Shown here piece by piece: positions 34,958 to 43,184 of a stretch of DNA of 64,000 nt. The notes beneath the pieces are model-generated. The model had not been told where the DNA came from. It did no database searches and saw only the letters and a list, made by a program, of their open reading frames with translations. A program made the position numbers and the translations under genes. Position 1 is the stretch's first letter. Each line of letters opens with the position of its first letter. Origin of the DNA: Imperialibacter sp963977595 (GTDB lineage: Bacteria; Bacteroidota; Bacteroidia; Cytophagales; Cyclobacteriaceae); contig NZ_CP180355.1 in assembly GCF_048007035.1 (NCBI RefSeq), forward strand, positions 2,666,001 to 2,730,000, written 5' to 3'.

Positions 34958-37333
34958 CTATTCGTACCTCAAACTATCAACGGGGTTTTTCCTTGCCGCA
35001 GCAAAAACCCTCAGAAATGAAGTAGAGCCTGCGATGCTGAGAATGATAAGAAATGGTACGAGAAAGCTGACCAACCCAATTGGTTTGTAGAACTTAAAAA
35101 TGGACTCGATCAGCATGTCAGTAAGATAGTAGCCGCCTACTGCACCCAATGCGCTGGCTACCACCACCATCAAAAGAAAGCTTCTGCTAATGAGCCAAAG
35201 AATCTGCGGAATTTCGGCTCCCATCACCTTTCTTATGCCGATTTCTTTCACCCGTTTGATCACATTAAGTGATATGAGGGTAAATAGGCCAATCACCGAC
35301 AGCAACACGCTGACGACGCCAAGAAAAACGAAGATGATGACAATATTTGCATTGACTTCATGGGCTTCTTTGAGAGTATCCTCCTGGTAAAAGCCGTTGA
35401 AAGGCTTGTCTGGAAACAGGTTCAGCCAGTTTTGTTCCATGGCCTTGAAACTCTCTACAATTTTGTTTCCTGCTACCCGGGCGATGAGAAAGTTGACATT
35501 ATCTTCCCTGGAAAGCCTGAAGGCATAGGGCTCAATAGGGGAAAAGAAGTTATCGGAATAAAAATTTTTGATCACGCCAACCACAGTTAAGTGGAGCGTA
35601 TCGCTAATAGATACTCTTTGGCCCACCGCCTCCTTCCAACCAAACGCCTCCACAAACTTTTCGTTGACAATGATGGAACCAAGTCTGTCGCTTTCGGCAA
35701 GGTCTTTTCCAAAAGGCCTCCCTTCAGCCATTTTCAAATCCATGGTTTCGAAGTACTCGGGGCCAAAGTCCATCATCATCACTTCCCGTTCCACATCACC
35801 CGATTTGATAGTTCTGCCGTAGTTCCAAAAACCAATATGACTGGCCGAGGCCGCCAGGCTAACGATGTCGGGGTTCTTTTCCATCGCCGATCTTAGCGTG
35901 GTGTATTCCTGCAGCGAACTCACCCTGGCGCCTATTACGCTTTCCTTTTCAAACCCCATATCGGCATTCTCCTGAAAAATTGCATTTTGATAAAAGGCCA
36001 TGCTTGCCACCAGGGCCATAATAGTGAAGGCAAATTGCATCATCAACAGCCCTCGTGAAAGAGAACTTGTGGTACCTACTTTCAGGTTGCCTCTCAAGAT
36101 CTTCACTGGTTCGTAGCGGCTCACATAAATGGATGGATAGGCTCCTGCGATAATCGCTGTCAATATCATTAGGCCAACCAGAAACATGTAAATCTCGGTG
36201 TTTTGAGAGAGATCGAGTGTCAGCGTCATGCCTTCCCACATAGCACTGTAGGCTGGCACAAGAAACGATGCAAGGCCCAGAGCAACCACAATGGCCAATG
36301 AGCACAGAACAAGGTTTTCGGCCATAAATTGCATAATAAGCTGCTGCCTGTTGCCTCCAATTACTTTTCTGATGCCGATCTCCTTAAGTCGCTTGCTGGA
36401 GGTGGCAATGGAGGTGTTGGTAAAATTGAAGCATGCGATGAGTAGTATAAGTGCAGACATCACAATGGGAGCAATAATGGCCGCCGGGTGCATGGCCTGA
36501 GGAAACCAGTAGGAATAGGTATCCCTGCCGGAGAAAGGCATGTCTGGCATGTGCTCTAAATAAAACGACCCTATCAACCAATCGGGCCTGGCCTGATTTT
36601 GTTCCGGCACATATTTGGTAAGAAGGGAAGCTACTTCGTCAGGAGCAAAGCCATTTTTTGAGAAAAGGAATGTGCCTCCAACAAAGGGTCTCCAGCTATT
36701 GTCGGCGATTCCATTCAGATCCAGCAAATTTTCAAAAACAGTGATAGCGTCAAACTGAAAGGTTGAGTTCTCAGGCGTGCTTTCGAGTACTCCACCCACG
36801 ATAAATTCCCTGGTCTTTTCATCGGATGTCACCAGGGTAATAATCTTACCAGTGGCGCTTTCGTCACCAAAATAGGCTGTGGCCATTTCTTCAGAAAGGA
36901 GGAGCTGCGACTTATTATCAAAATTGTCGAAAGAACCCTCCTTCATTTTGAAAGAGAAAACGTCAAAGAAGTTGGGGTCTGCAAACGTTATGTACCTGTT
37001 GAAAACCTTTCGGTCGACCTTTAAAATATAAGAATCACCAGTAACCCTCACTACTTCATCTACCTGGGGGATGTCCTGAGCTATTCTTGGCCCCAATGCA
37101 ACAGGTGTGATGCCATAGGGAACATGCTGCCCTTGCACATCTTTGTTGATTTGCACCTTGTAGATGTTTTCCCTGTTAACATGCTGTTTGTCAAAATCAT
37201 AGGCAAACCGGGTATTGAGGTAGGCGATGATGCAGCAGGCCATGGAGATTCCGAGCCCCAGCACGTTGATGAAGACGTAAAGCTTGTTGCGACGCAGGTT
37301 TCGGACGGTGAGTTTGAGGTAGTTCTTAAACAT
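34958..37333 (-). CDS. FtsX/MacB-like ABC transporter permease
   Basis: A large permease of 791 residues from ATG 37333. The N-terminus 'MFKNYLKLTVRNLRRNKLY' is typical of the Bacteroidota family. There are two repeats of MacB_PCD plus FtsX domains: a membrane helix near 20-40, a periplasmic domain, three helices about 280-400, a second periplasmic domain and three final helices, each FtsX set holding 'KEIGIRKVIGG' or 'KEIGIRKVMGA'. No ATPase gene is adjacent, so it would have to use one encoded elsewhere. Confidence 0.88.
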   Translation of the reverse strand: MFKNYLKLTVRNLRRNKLYVFINVLGLGISMACCIIAYLNTRFAYDFDKQHVNRENIYKVQINKDVQGQHVPYGITPVALGPRIAQDIPQVDEVVRVTGDSYILKVDRKVFNRYITFADPNFFDVFSFKMKEGSFDNFDNKSQLLLSEEMATAYFGDESATGKIITLVTSDEKTREFIVGGVLESTPENSTFQFDAITVFENLLDLNGIADNSWRPFVGGTFLFSKNGFAPDEVASLLTKYVPEQNQARPDWLIGSFYLEHMPDMPFSGRDTYSYWFPQAMHPAAIIAPIVMSALILLIACFNFTNTSIATSSKRLKEIGIRKVIGGNRQQLIMQFMAENLVLCSLAIVVALGLASFLVPAYSAMWEGMTLTLDLSQNTEIYMFLVGLMILTAIIAGAYPSIYVSRYEPVKILRGNLKVGTTSSLSRGLLMMQFAFTIMALVASMAFYQNAIFQENADMGFEKESVIGARVSSLQEYTTLRSAMEKNPDIVSLAASASHIGFWNYGRTIKSGDVEREVMMMDFGPEYFETMDLKMAEGRPFGKDLAESDRLGSIIVNEKFVEAFGWKEAVGQRVSISDTLHLTVVGVIKNFYSDNFFSPIEPYAFRLSREDNVNFLIARVAGNKIVESFKAMEQNWLNLFPDKPFNGFYQEDTLKEAHEVNANIVIIFVFLGVVSVLLSVIGLFTLISLNVIKRVKEIGIRKVMGAEIPQILWLISRSFLLMVVVASALGAVGGYYLTDMLIESIFKFYKPIGLVSFLVPFLIILSIAGSTSFLRVFAAARKNPVDSLRYE

Positions 37334-37486
37334 GATGAGTCTTTGATGGAAATAAATTAAAGACGCCAAAATATGCCCGGGGTTGCATTGGCGCCTTGTA
37401 TTTACTTTTTCGACCTTAGACGAAAGTGCTACTTTTTGGTGCGGCTTTTCCTGCTTATTTTATCCAATCAATTAAACCCATCTATT

Positions 37487-38911
37487 ATGAAGAGGATTCT
37501 ACCAGTCGTTTTTCTTTTGTTGTTAGGCGTAACCGGCTTTGCTCAAAAAGACAAGGATAATATCATGCGCAGCATTGATCAGAAAGAGGATTTATATAGT
37601 AAAACCGCTCTGGACATCTGGTCGTACGCTGAAGTTGGTTATCAGGAATACAAGAGCTCAGAGGCTCTGCAAAAAGTGTTGGCAGACGCAGGCTTTAAGG
37701 TCGAAAGTGGCGTTGCCGGCATTCCAACTGCTTTCACGGCTAGTTTCGGAAATGGCAAGCCCGTGATAGCCATACTAGGCGAATTTGATGCCCTGCCAGG
37801 ACTTAGCCAGGCGGCTGTACCGGAGAAGTCTCCAATAGAGGGGGGAATAGCTGGCCACGCTTGTGGGCATCATTTATTTGGGGTGGCATCGGCCGCTGCC
37901 GCAATTTCTCTTAAGGATTGGCTGGCTTCCTCCAAAACTTCCGGAACGATCAGATTTTACGGCACGCCTGCAGAGGAAGGTGGCTCGGGAAAGGTGTACA
38001 TGGTGAGAGAAGGCTTATTCAACGATGTGGATGCCGTCATTAACTGGCACCCTGCAAGTGTGAACAGCGCCAGCCCTGGTACGTCATTGGCCAACAAAAC
38101 TGGCAAGTTCAGGTTTTATGGAATTGCCTCTCATGCGGCGGCGGCTCCCGAAAGAGGACGGTCAGCGTTGGACGCCGTGGAAGCTATGGATATGATGGTG
38201 AATATGATGAGGGAGCACATTAAAGAGGATGCAAGGATACATTACGTGATTACCAATGGCGGCACAGCACCGAACGTTGTTCCTGACTTTGCAGAGGCCT
38301 ACTACTATGTTCGCCATAAAGACAACGATGAGGTGAAGGACATGTGGAACCGCCTGGAAAACGCCGCTAAAGGGGCTGCCCTCGGCACAGACACAAAGGT
38401 CGAAATAGAAGTAACGGGAGGTGTATACAGCCTGCTGCCCAACGAAACGCTGGCCAAAATAATGCAGACTAACCTGGAAAAAGTAGGAGGCTACACTTAC
38501 ACTGCTGAGGAAAAGGCTTTTGCTGAAAAACTATCTACTACGCTTGGCAAGAATGCCATGTCGCTGGATTACACACAAAAAATTATGCCCTATGAGATGA
38601 GGGCTGGAAGCGCTTCTACCGATGTAGGCGATGTTAGCTGGAACGTGCCCACCGTAGGCCTTGCCGCTGCTACCTGGGTGCCGGGCACTGCAGCACATAG
38701 TTGGCAGGCGGTCGCCAGTGGTGGCACGTCAATCGGCGTTAAGGGAATGATGGTGGCTGCAAAGGCGATGGCAATAACAGGCTACGATCTGTTCAAATCC
38801 CCTAAAGTACTTGAGCAGGCAAAGGCTGAGTTTAATGCTAAAAGAGGCACAGACTTTGTTTACGACCCTTTGTTGGGTAGCAGGCCACCAGCGCTTGATT
38901 ACAGAAAATAA
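37487..38911 (+). CDS. exported M20-family amidohydrolase (AbgB-like)
   Basis: 474 residues from ATG 37487, where a signal peptide begins ('LPVVFLLLLGVTGFAQ'); an upstream in-frame start would add 38 unlike residues. Zinc-site motif 'HACGHH' at 124-129, with 'GTPAEEGGSGKVYMV' and 'WHPASVNSA' as in the p-aminobenzoyl-glutamate hydrolase subunit AbgB group. A signal peptide is unusual for AbgB itself, so the substrate may differ. It is divergent from the ABC permease (153 bases between starts). Confidence 0.87.
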   Translation: MKRILPVVFLLLLGVTGFAQKDKDNIMRSIDQKEDLYSKTALDIWSYAEVGYQEYKSSEALQKVLADAGFKVESGVAGIPTAFTASFGNGKPVIAILGEFDALPGLSQAAVPEKSPIEGGIAGHACGHHLFGVASAAAAISLKDWLASSKTSGTIRFYGTPAEEGGSGKVYMVREGLFNDVDAVINWHPASVNSASPGTSLANKTGKFRFYGIASHAAAAPERGRSALDAVEAMDMMVNMMREHIKEDARIHYVITNGGTAPNVVPDFAEAYYYVRHKDNDEVKDMWNRLENAAKGAALGTDTKVEIEVTGGVYSLLPNETLAKIMQTNLEKVGGYTYTAEEKAFAEKLSTTLGKNAMSLDYTQKIMPYEMRAGSASTDVGDVSWNVPTVGLAAATWVPGTAAHSWQAVASGGTSIGVKGMMVAAKAMAITGYDLFKSPKVLEQAKAEFNAKRGTDFVYDPLLGSRPPALDYRK

Positions 38912-38936
38912 CTTTTTGAATGGGTTGTTTTTCCTA

Positions 38937-39914
38937 TCAATTGTTGCCTCTTCTCACTTCCTGAGAATTAGCAAAGATGAAGGGGAAATGGAACGGAGAA
39001 TCTTCCTGAAGAAACTGAATGGCGTCGGCTACGGTTTCCTCAGGAATTTCTTCCATAGGAACGTGACCGGCATTCTCGTAGATCTTTACAACTGAATGAG
39101 AAATACTTGTGGCAAAGGAGTCAGCAACGTTGTACGGAATCCATTTGTCGTGCTTTCCCCATTGAATCAAGGTTTTTTGCTTTATTTTCGAAAGCTCATC
39201 GCTTCTGTCTATATGTGCAGTATTCATTCGGTAAATGAAAGCCCGGCGATTGCCTTCTCTGCGGCAAAGGGATTGGTACCTTTCCACAAGGTCTTCATCA
39301 ATTTTCGAGTCGTCATAGTACACCTCCTCGAGATTGTTTCTCACCATAAACCTTGGCGTTGAAAACCTTAGAAATGTGTTGAAGCCTGGTGCTTTGGCGA
39401 GTCTGAAAATAAATGGTGGGGGGGCGTCATTTGGATAGCCGGCTGCATCGATCAGAATCAGCTTTTCAACCCTTTCCGGATAATCGATGGTAAAATTCCA
39501 CGCAATTTCGCCGCCGAGAGAGTTACCAGCAATATAGCAACGACCCAATCCAACAGTGCTAATGAATTTCTCCAGAAACTCACTGTAGTGTTTCATGGAA
39601 TAGTCGTTGTCAGGGAATGGGCCCGTTAGGCCAAAACCAGGGAGATCGATGCGCACCACCTGATAATACTGCGAAAGCTCCTGCGACCACTTGTCCCAGG
39701 TTTGCAGTGATGAGGCAGTGCCGTGAAGAAGAATGATTGGAAATCCTTTTCCCTCTGATTTATAGTGAATAGGCTGGCCATCAATTTTCACAAATCGGGA
39801 CGTTCTCCCTGCATACTTTATCGATAGGTCTTCAAGCGATAAGTCGGCACGGAAAAGCGCCATGAAAACGCCTATCGTGAATAGTACCAACGAAACTAAA
39901 GTCTTTTTAAACAT
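38937..39914 (-). CDS. alpha/beta hydrolase, membrane-anchored
   Basis: 325 residues with an N-terminal hydrophobic segment (about 5-22). The fold marks are 'LLHGTASSLQTWDKW', nucleophile elbow 'AGNSLGGE' (Ser132), 'WGKHDKWIP' (Asp256) and 'NAGHVPMEE' (His284), so the triad is complete. The substrate is unknown. It resembles haloperoxidase/epoxide-hydrolase-like enzymes in its core. Confidence 0.85.
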   Translation of the reverse strand: MFKKTLVSLVLFTIGVFMALFRADLSLEDLSIKYAGRTSRFVKIDGQPIHYKSEGKGFPIILLHGTASSLQTWDKWSQELSQYYQVVRIDLPGFGLTGPFPDNDYSMKHYSEFLEKFISTVGLGRCYIAGNSLGGEIAWNFTIDYPERVEKLILIDAAGYPNDAPPPFIFRLAKAPGFNTFLRFSTPRFMVRNNLEEVYYDDSKIDEDLVERYQSLCRREGNRRAFIYRMNTAHIDRSDELSKIKQKTLIQWGKHDKWIPYNVADSFATSISHSVVKIYENAGHVPMEEIPEETVADAIQFLQEDSPFHFPFIFANSQEVRRGNN

Positions 39915-40078
39915 ACCGTGATCCTTTACTTAACCCTCTCTGCACTAATAATGCCAAATTAATTCATTCGAAAACGAATCGTAGGAAGCAGGTAGATTTT
40001 CATCAAAAATACTCGAAAACAAGTATAGCTGGTCAAATATTGGTTCAAATGTAATCAAAAATATAATGCTGCTAACGG

Positions 40079-40567
40079 TTAAAACTTAATCATACCCTGT
40101 TTGTACTGGTAATTAGGGTGTTTTTCATGACCTAAAAGCCACTCTTTTCGCCACAGCCCGCCGCCAAATCCAACCAACTTTTGATCTGTTCCAATCACCC
40201 TATGGCAAGGAATAACTATTGGCAAAGGGTTTTTTCCGTTGGCACTTGCTGCTGCTCTGATACACTTCGCATCTCCCAAAAAAGTAGCTTGCTGAAGATA
40301 AGACCAACTGGTACCGTAGGGTATCTTTCCCAATACCTCCCAAACCCGCAACTGAAAATCAGTTCCGATAGGCTTCAGTGGCAGATCAAAAAACTCAAGC
40401 TTACCATTAAAATAGGCTTGAAGCTGCTTAACAGACTCTTTTAACACAGAATCGGTTGGAAGAGAACAAGCTTCCTGTTCATTAATAAAATCAATCCGCA
40501 TTAGGTAACCCCCAGCAGCAGATAGCTTTAGTTGACCAACCGGGCTTTGAATGATGCATTGATTCAA
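40079..40567 (-). CDS. ogt: methylated-DNA-protein cysteine methyltransferase (MGMT)
   Basis: Removes O6-alkyl groups from guanine by suicide transfer to Cys121 in 'IVIPCHRVIG'. The length of 162 residues fits the Ogt type. Downstream 'GFGGGLWRKEWLLGHE' is typical. No ATG lies in frame at the right place; the best start is TTG 40567, 4 bases after the stop of the upstream lipoprotein gene. The next in-frame ATG (40498) would remove the first strands. Confidence 0.88.
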   Translation of the reverse strand: MNQCIIQSPVGQLKLSAAGGYLMRIDFINEQEACSLPTDSVLKESVKQLQAYFNGKLEFFDLPLKPIGTDFQLRVWEVLGKIPYGTSWSYLQQATFLGDAKCIRAAASANGKNPLPIVIPCHRVIGTDQKLVGFGGGLWRKEWLLGHEKHPNYQYKQGMIKF

Positions 40568-40571
40568 TAAA

Positions 40572-41372
40572 CTACAGGATTATAGGGCTAAACTCAGTGA
40601 ATGACCCTTCAGGAACAGTCTCCAAAACGCTTATCTCGGTGATTTGTCGCTGACCTCTGTCACCCGATAGAAGAATTTTACCATAGGGCTTGTAGTTGAC
40701 CCATGGCAGCACAAAGTTGGGCTCGTCCTGATAGGCATCTTTGTAGTAAGCCCATTGAGTTATCAGGCTTTGTTCCATATCAACATATACTTTGTAGCCG
40801 TTGTCGGGCGTCACACCCACACCTTTAAACAGCAGGCTTAGCACATGGGCGTTGCGGCCATCCATTGTTGTGTCTTCGCCAACGTATTGCAGGGTTACCC
40901 CGCTGTCTTTTAGTTTAAATGGCATGAAAAGCCAGTAGGAGTCATTGATCCACCAGGACTTACCTCTCTCAAGATATTTTGAAAGCGAGTCGGGGCTGTT
41001 AAACTCCTGGCCTTTCTTCATTACCCGGCCTGTCATGGTATTGATGTTCATCAAAATAATGGTGGAGTCTCTCGGTGCCTCAATTCTCACATCACCAGTT
41101 TGCTTGTCCCACAGGTGCTTGCGGGCACCAAAGAAATTCCATGCAAGGAACCGGGTGGCGTCCCAGCTGTTTCGCCCTCCCATGCTGGTCATCACATCAT
41201 CGGCAAGCTTAATGGCAATGGCGTCAGAGTTTTTTTCATCGAAACCTTCAGCCGGTGGGTTCTCGACAAACTCACTTTGGCCGTCATTGGTCTCTTTTGT
41301 TGAAGGAGTGCAGCTGGTGATGTACCCAATGACAACAGCTGAAAATAAGGCAAGCTTAATTGTGTTTTTCAT
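40572..41372 (-). CDS. hypothetical lipoprotein, paralogue of the gene at 20460-21149
   Basis: 266 residues with a lipoprotein signal; lipobox 'YITSC' with Cys21. The order of conserved phrases matches the 229-residue protein at 20460 (see that entry), including the 'NDS-aromatic-W' and 'PWVNYKPYGKILLS' beta-rich part. Probably a soluble-domain ligand-binding lipoprotein. It is followed after 4 bases by the MGMT gene, with which it is probably co-transcribed. Confidence 0.65.
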   Translation of the reverse strand: MKNTIKLALFSAVVIGYITSCTPSTKETNDGQSEFVENPPAEGFDEKNSDAIAIKLADDVMTSMGGRNSWDATRFLAWNFFGARKHLWDKQTGDVRIEAPRDSTIILMNINTMTGRVMKKGQEFNSPDSLSKYLERGKSWWINDSYWLFMPFKLKDSGVTLQYVGEDTTMDGRNAHVLSLLFKGVGVTPDNGYKVYVDMEQSLITQWAYYKDAYQDEPNFVLPWVNYKPYGKILLSGDRGQRQITEISVLETVPEGSFTEFSPIIL

Positions 41373-41479
41373 TTCGTGACGTGCTTAGTCGGTGGTTCGA
41401 ATGTGGAAATTTCATTTAAGATAGCCCAAAATCCAATGGCACTGAAAACTTTGATATAAAAATGAATAATCGAATTGAA

Positions 41480-41512
41480 CGGTTGGCTACAAACATTCTC
41501 CGGTTGGCTACA
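41480..41512 (+). promoter_or_regulatory. candidate LytTR-type operator: two 12-bp direct repeats 21 bp apart
   Basis: CGGTTGGCTACA occurs at 41480-41491 and again, exact, at 41501-41512. The start-to-start distance is 21 bases, two helical turns on the same face. LytTR-domain regulators are known to bind paired 9-bp direct repeats separated by about 12 bases; the 'ACGGTTGG' core is close to the published LytTR pattern. It lies 120-150 bases upstream of the operon that ends in a LytTR regulator, so autoregulation is likely. Confidence 0.55.
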
Positions 41513-41630
41513 TAGCCGTTTACTTTCGCCGGTCATTTGCCGTTCATTGTATCATCAACTCAAAATGAATTTCTAAGAATAGCTTCCTGTCAGAATTATT
41601 GGATAGTGAAGCTTAAAAAAGGACAAGCTT

Positions 41631-43169
41631 ATGAAAACGCTAATGATGAAAACTTTTACAACTGTGGCAGTATTCTGCTTTGCTGTTGTTGTGGCGCAGG
41701 CTGCCGGGGAGGATTCCCTCAAAACAAAGACCTACAGAAACGACTTCAAAATTGTTGGGAACGCTTCCAGTCTGGAAATAAAAGTAAGGGGCTCAGTCAA
41801 AGTAAATGATGCTGATACCGAGGTGACGGCCATTACGCCTGGTGGCTATCTAACAATAAGAAAAACAACTTTTGGGAACAAGAAGGAACTCACTATCAGT
41901 AGTAACGATGCAGGCCAGCTGTCTTACGAGTTTTATGATAACAGAACCCAAATCAACTTTGAGCCAGAAGGAAGAAAATGGCTGGCCGATGTTCTCCTCG
42001 ATGTGATTCACTCTACCGGCGTGGCGGCTGAGGACAGGGTAAAGAGGTTCTACAGGAAGGGTGGCGTTGATGCAGTGATTGACGAAATAGAGGAAATCAA
42101 TAGCTCAAGCGGTAAGGGAGAATACTTTTCGTTCCTGTTGGAAACCAATGGACTCTCTGAAGCCGGGCTGTCTAAAATTGCACTCGCCATTGGCAGAGAT
42201 ATTCCGTCCAGTTCAACCCGTGGCGAGCTACTCAGGGAATATGACTATAAGTTTTTTTCGAACAGCAAGAGCGCCGCAGCCTATTTTGAGGCAGTAAATA
42301 GCATCCCATCGAGCTCAGAATCTGCCTATACGCTGCGCCATGCGTTGCAAAAGCACAAACTGGAGATCTCTACTAAAATTGCGTTGCTGGATGCGGTGGA
42401 TCATATCCCTTCGAGTTCCGAGCGGGGGTCTGTGTTAAGACTGTACAACAGGCAGTTTGATAAAGACCAGCGCATACAAGACAAATACTTTGACGTGGTC
42501 GACGATATTCCTTCCAGCTCGGAAAGGGGCAGTGTTTTGAGAGATCTGATGAGGGACGAAAATTTGGAAGCGTATACTTTCAGCAAAGTGCTGTCATCCG
42601 TCAGTCATATCCCTTCCAGCTCAGAACAAGGTGAAGTGCTGAAATACGCCATTGACAACTCCAGCCAACTTTCGAACGAGCTGTTTGATGAACTAGCTTC
42701 TACAATCAGCCGAATTGCCAGCAGCTCCACACAGGGTGAGGTCTTGAAGTTTGCCATCATCGAAAAAGAACCTACACCGTCGCAGTTGGTGCCATTGATC
42801 AAAGCGGTGCAGAGCATTGCCAGCAGTTCTACTCAGGGGGAGGTTTTAAGAGCTGCGTCGGCCAAAATGCGCAACGACCCCCAGCTCAGCGATCTTATTT
42901 TTGAAACGGTCACAAGGATACCAAGCTCTTCGGAACAAGGAAATGTTTTGCTAACTTTCATGAAAGACGGTAACGTACACCCTGATTTTCTTATGAAAGT
43001 AATTGACGCTTCTGAACATATCGCTTCTTCCTCGTCAAGGGGCGACGTGCTGGTGAAAGTGGCTGAAGTTATGCCAAGAAATGACACATTCAGAAAAGCT
43101 GTGTCGGAAGCTGCCTCTAAAATACCTTCGAGCAGCGAGTACCGCAGGGTGATGGAGAAACTTTATTAA
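41631..43169 (+). CDS. exported protein with eleven strict 34-residue I-(P/A)-SSS repeats
   Basis: 512 residues with a signal peptide (about 1-24, ending 'VVVAQAAG'). Residues 36-110 form a beta-rich domain ('NDFKIVGNASSLEIKVRG', then 'ITPGGYLTIRK') similar to the N-terminus of certain bacterial adhesin- or M56-associated proteins. Residues 111-150 are helical. From 156 on, the core I-(P/A/N)-S-S-S recurs with Ile at 156, 191, 225, 259, 293, 327, 362, 396, 430, 464 and 498: spacing 34 with two steps of 35. Consensus is roughly I-P-S-S-S-E-x-G-x-V-L-R/K. The period and the helical segments between cores suggest an alpha-solenoid. Family functions are not known to me; related proteins may carry an 'I-S-S-D-Y-E' core in the same place. 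It heads the LytS/LytTR operon (16-base gap to the kinase), so it may sense or deliver a signal. Confidence 0.8.
   Translation: MKTLMMKTFTTVAVFCFAVVVAQAAGEDSLKTKTYRNDFKIVGNASSLEIKVRGSVKVNDADTEVTAITPGGYLTIRKTTFGNKKELTISSNDAGQLSYEFYDNRTQINFEPEGRKWLADVLLDVIHSTGVAAEDRVKRFYRKGGVDAVIDEIEEINSSSGKGEYFSFLLETNGLSEAGLSKIALAIGRDIPSSSTRGELLREYDYKFFSNSKSAAAYFEAVNSIPSSSESAYTLRHALQKHKLEISTKIALLDAVDHIPSSSERGSVLRLYNRQFDKDQRIQDKYFDVVDDIPSSSERGSVLRDLMRDENLEAYTFSKVLSSVSHIPSSSEQGEVLKYAIDNSSQLSNELFDELASTISRIASSSTQGEVLKFAIIEKEPTPSQLVPLIKAVQSIASSSTQGEVLRAASAKMRNDPQLSDLIFETVTRIPSSSEQGNVLLTFMKDGNVHPDFLMKVIDASEHIASSSSRGDVLVKVAEVMPRNDTFRKAVSEAASKIPSSSEYRRVMEKLY
42096..43163 (+). repeat. coding tandem array, 11 units of about 102 bases
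   Basis: The repeat units of the protein above are 102 bases long (105 twice). Conservation is visible at protein level (I-P/A-S-S-S) but DNA copies have drifted, with different serine codons (AGC, AGT, TCC, TCG, TCA), so this is an old, selected array and not recent DNA slippage. Confidence 0.8.
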
Positions 43170-43184
43170 GCACCACAGCCACCC

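Noticed and set aside
42096..43163. Regular 102-base repeat that could be taken for a CRISPR or satellite array
   Set aside because: The period is coding, the serine codons vary from unit to unit, and there are no identical direct repeats with unique spacers.
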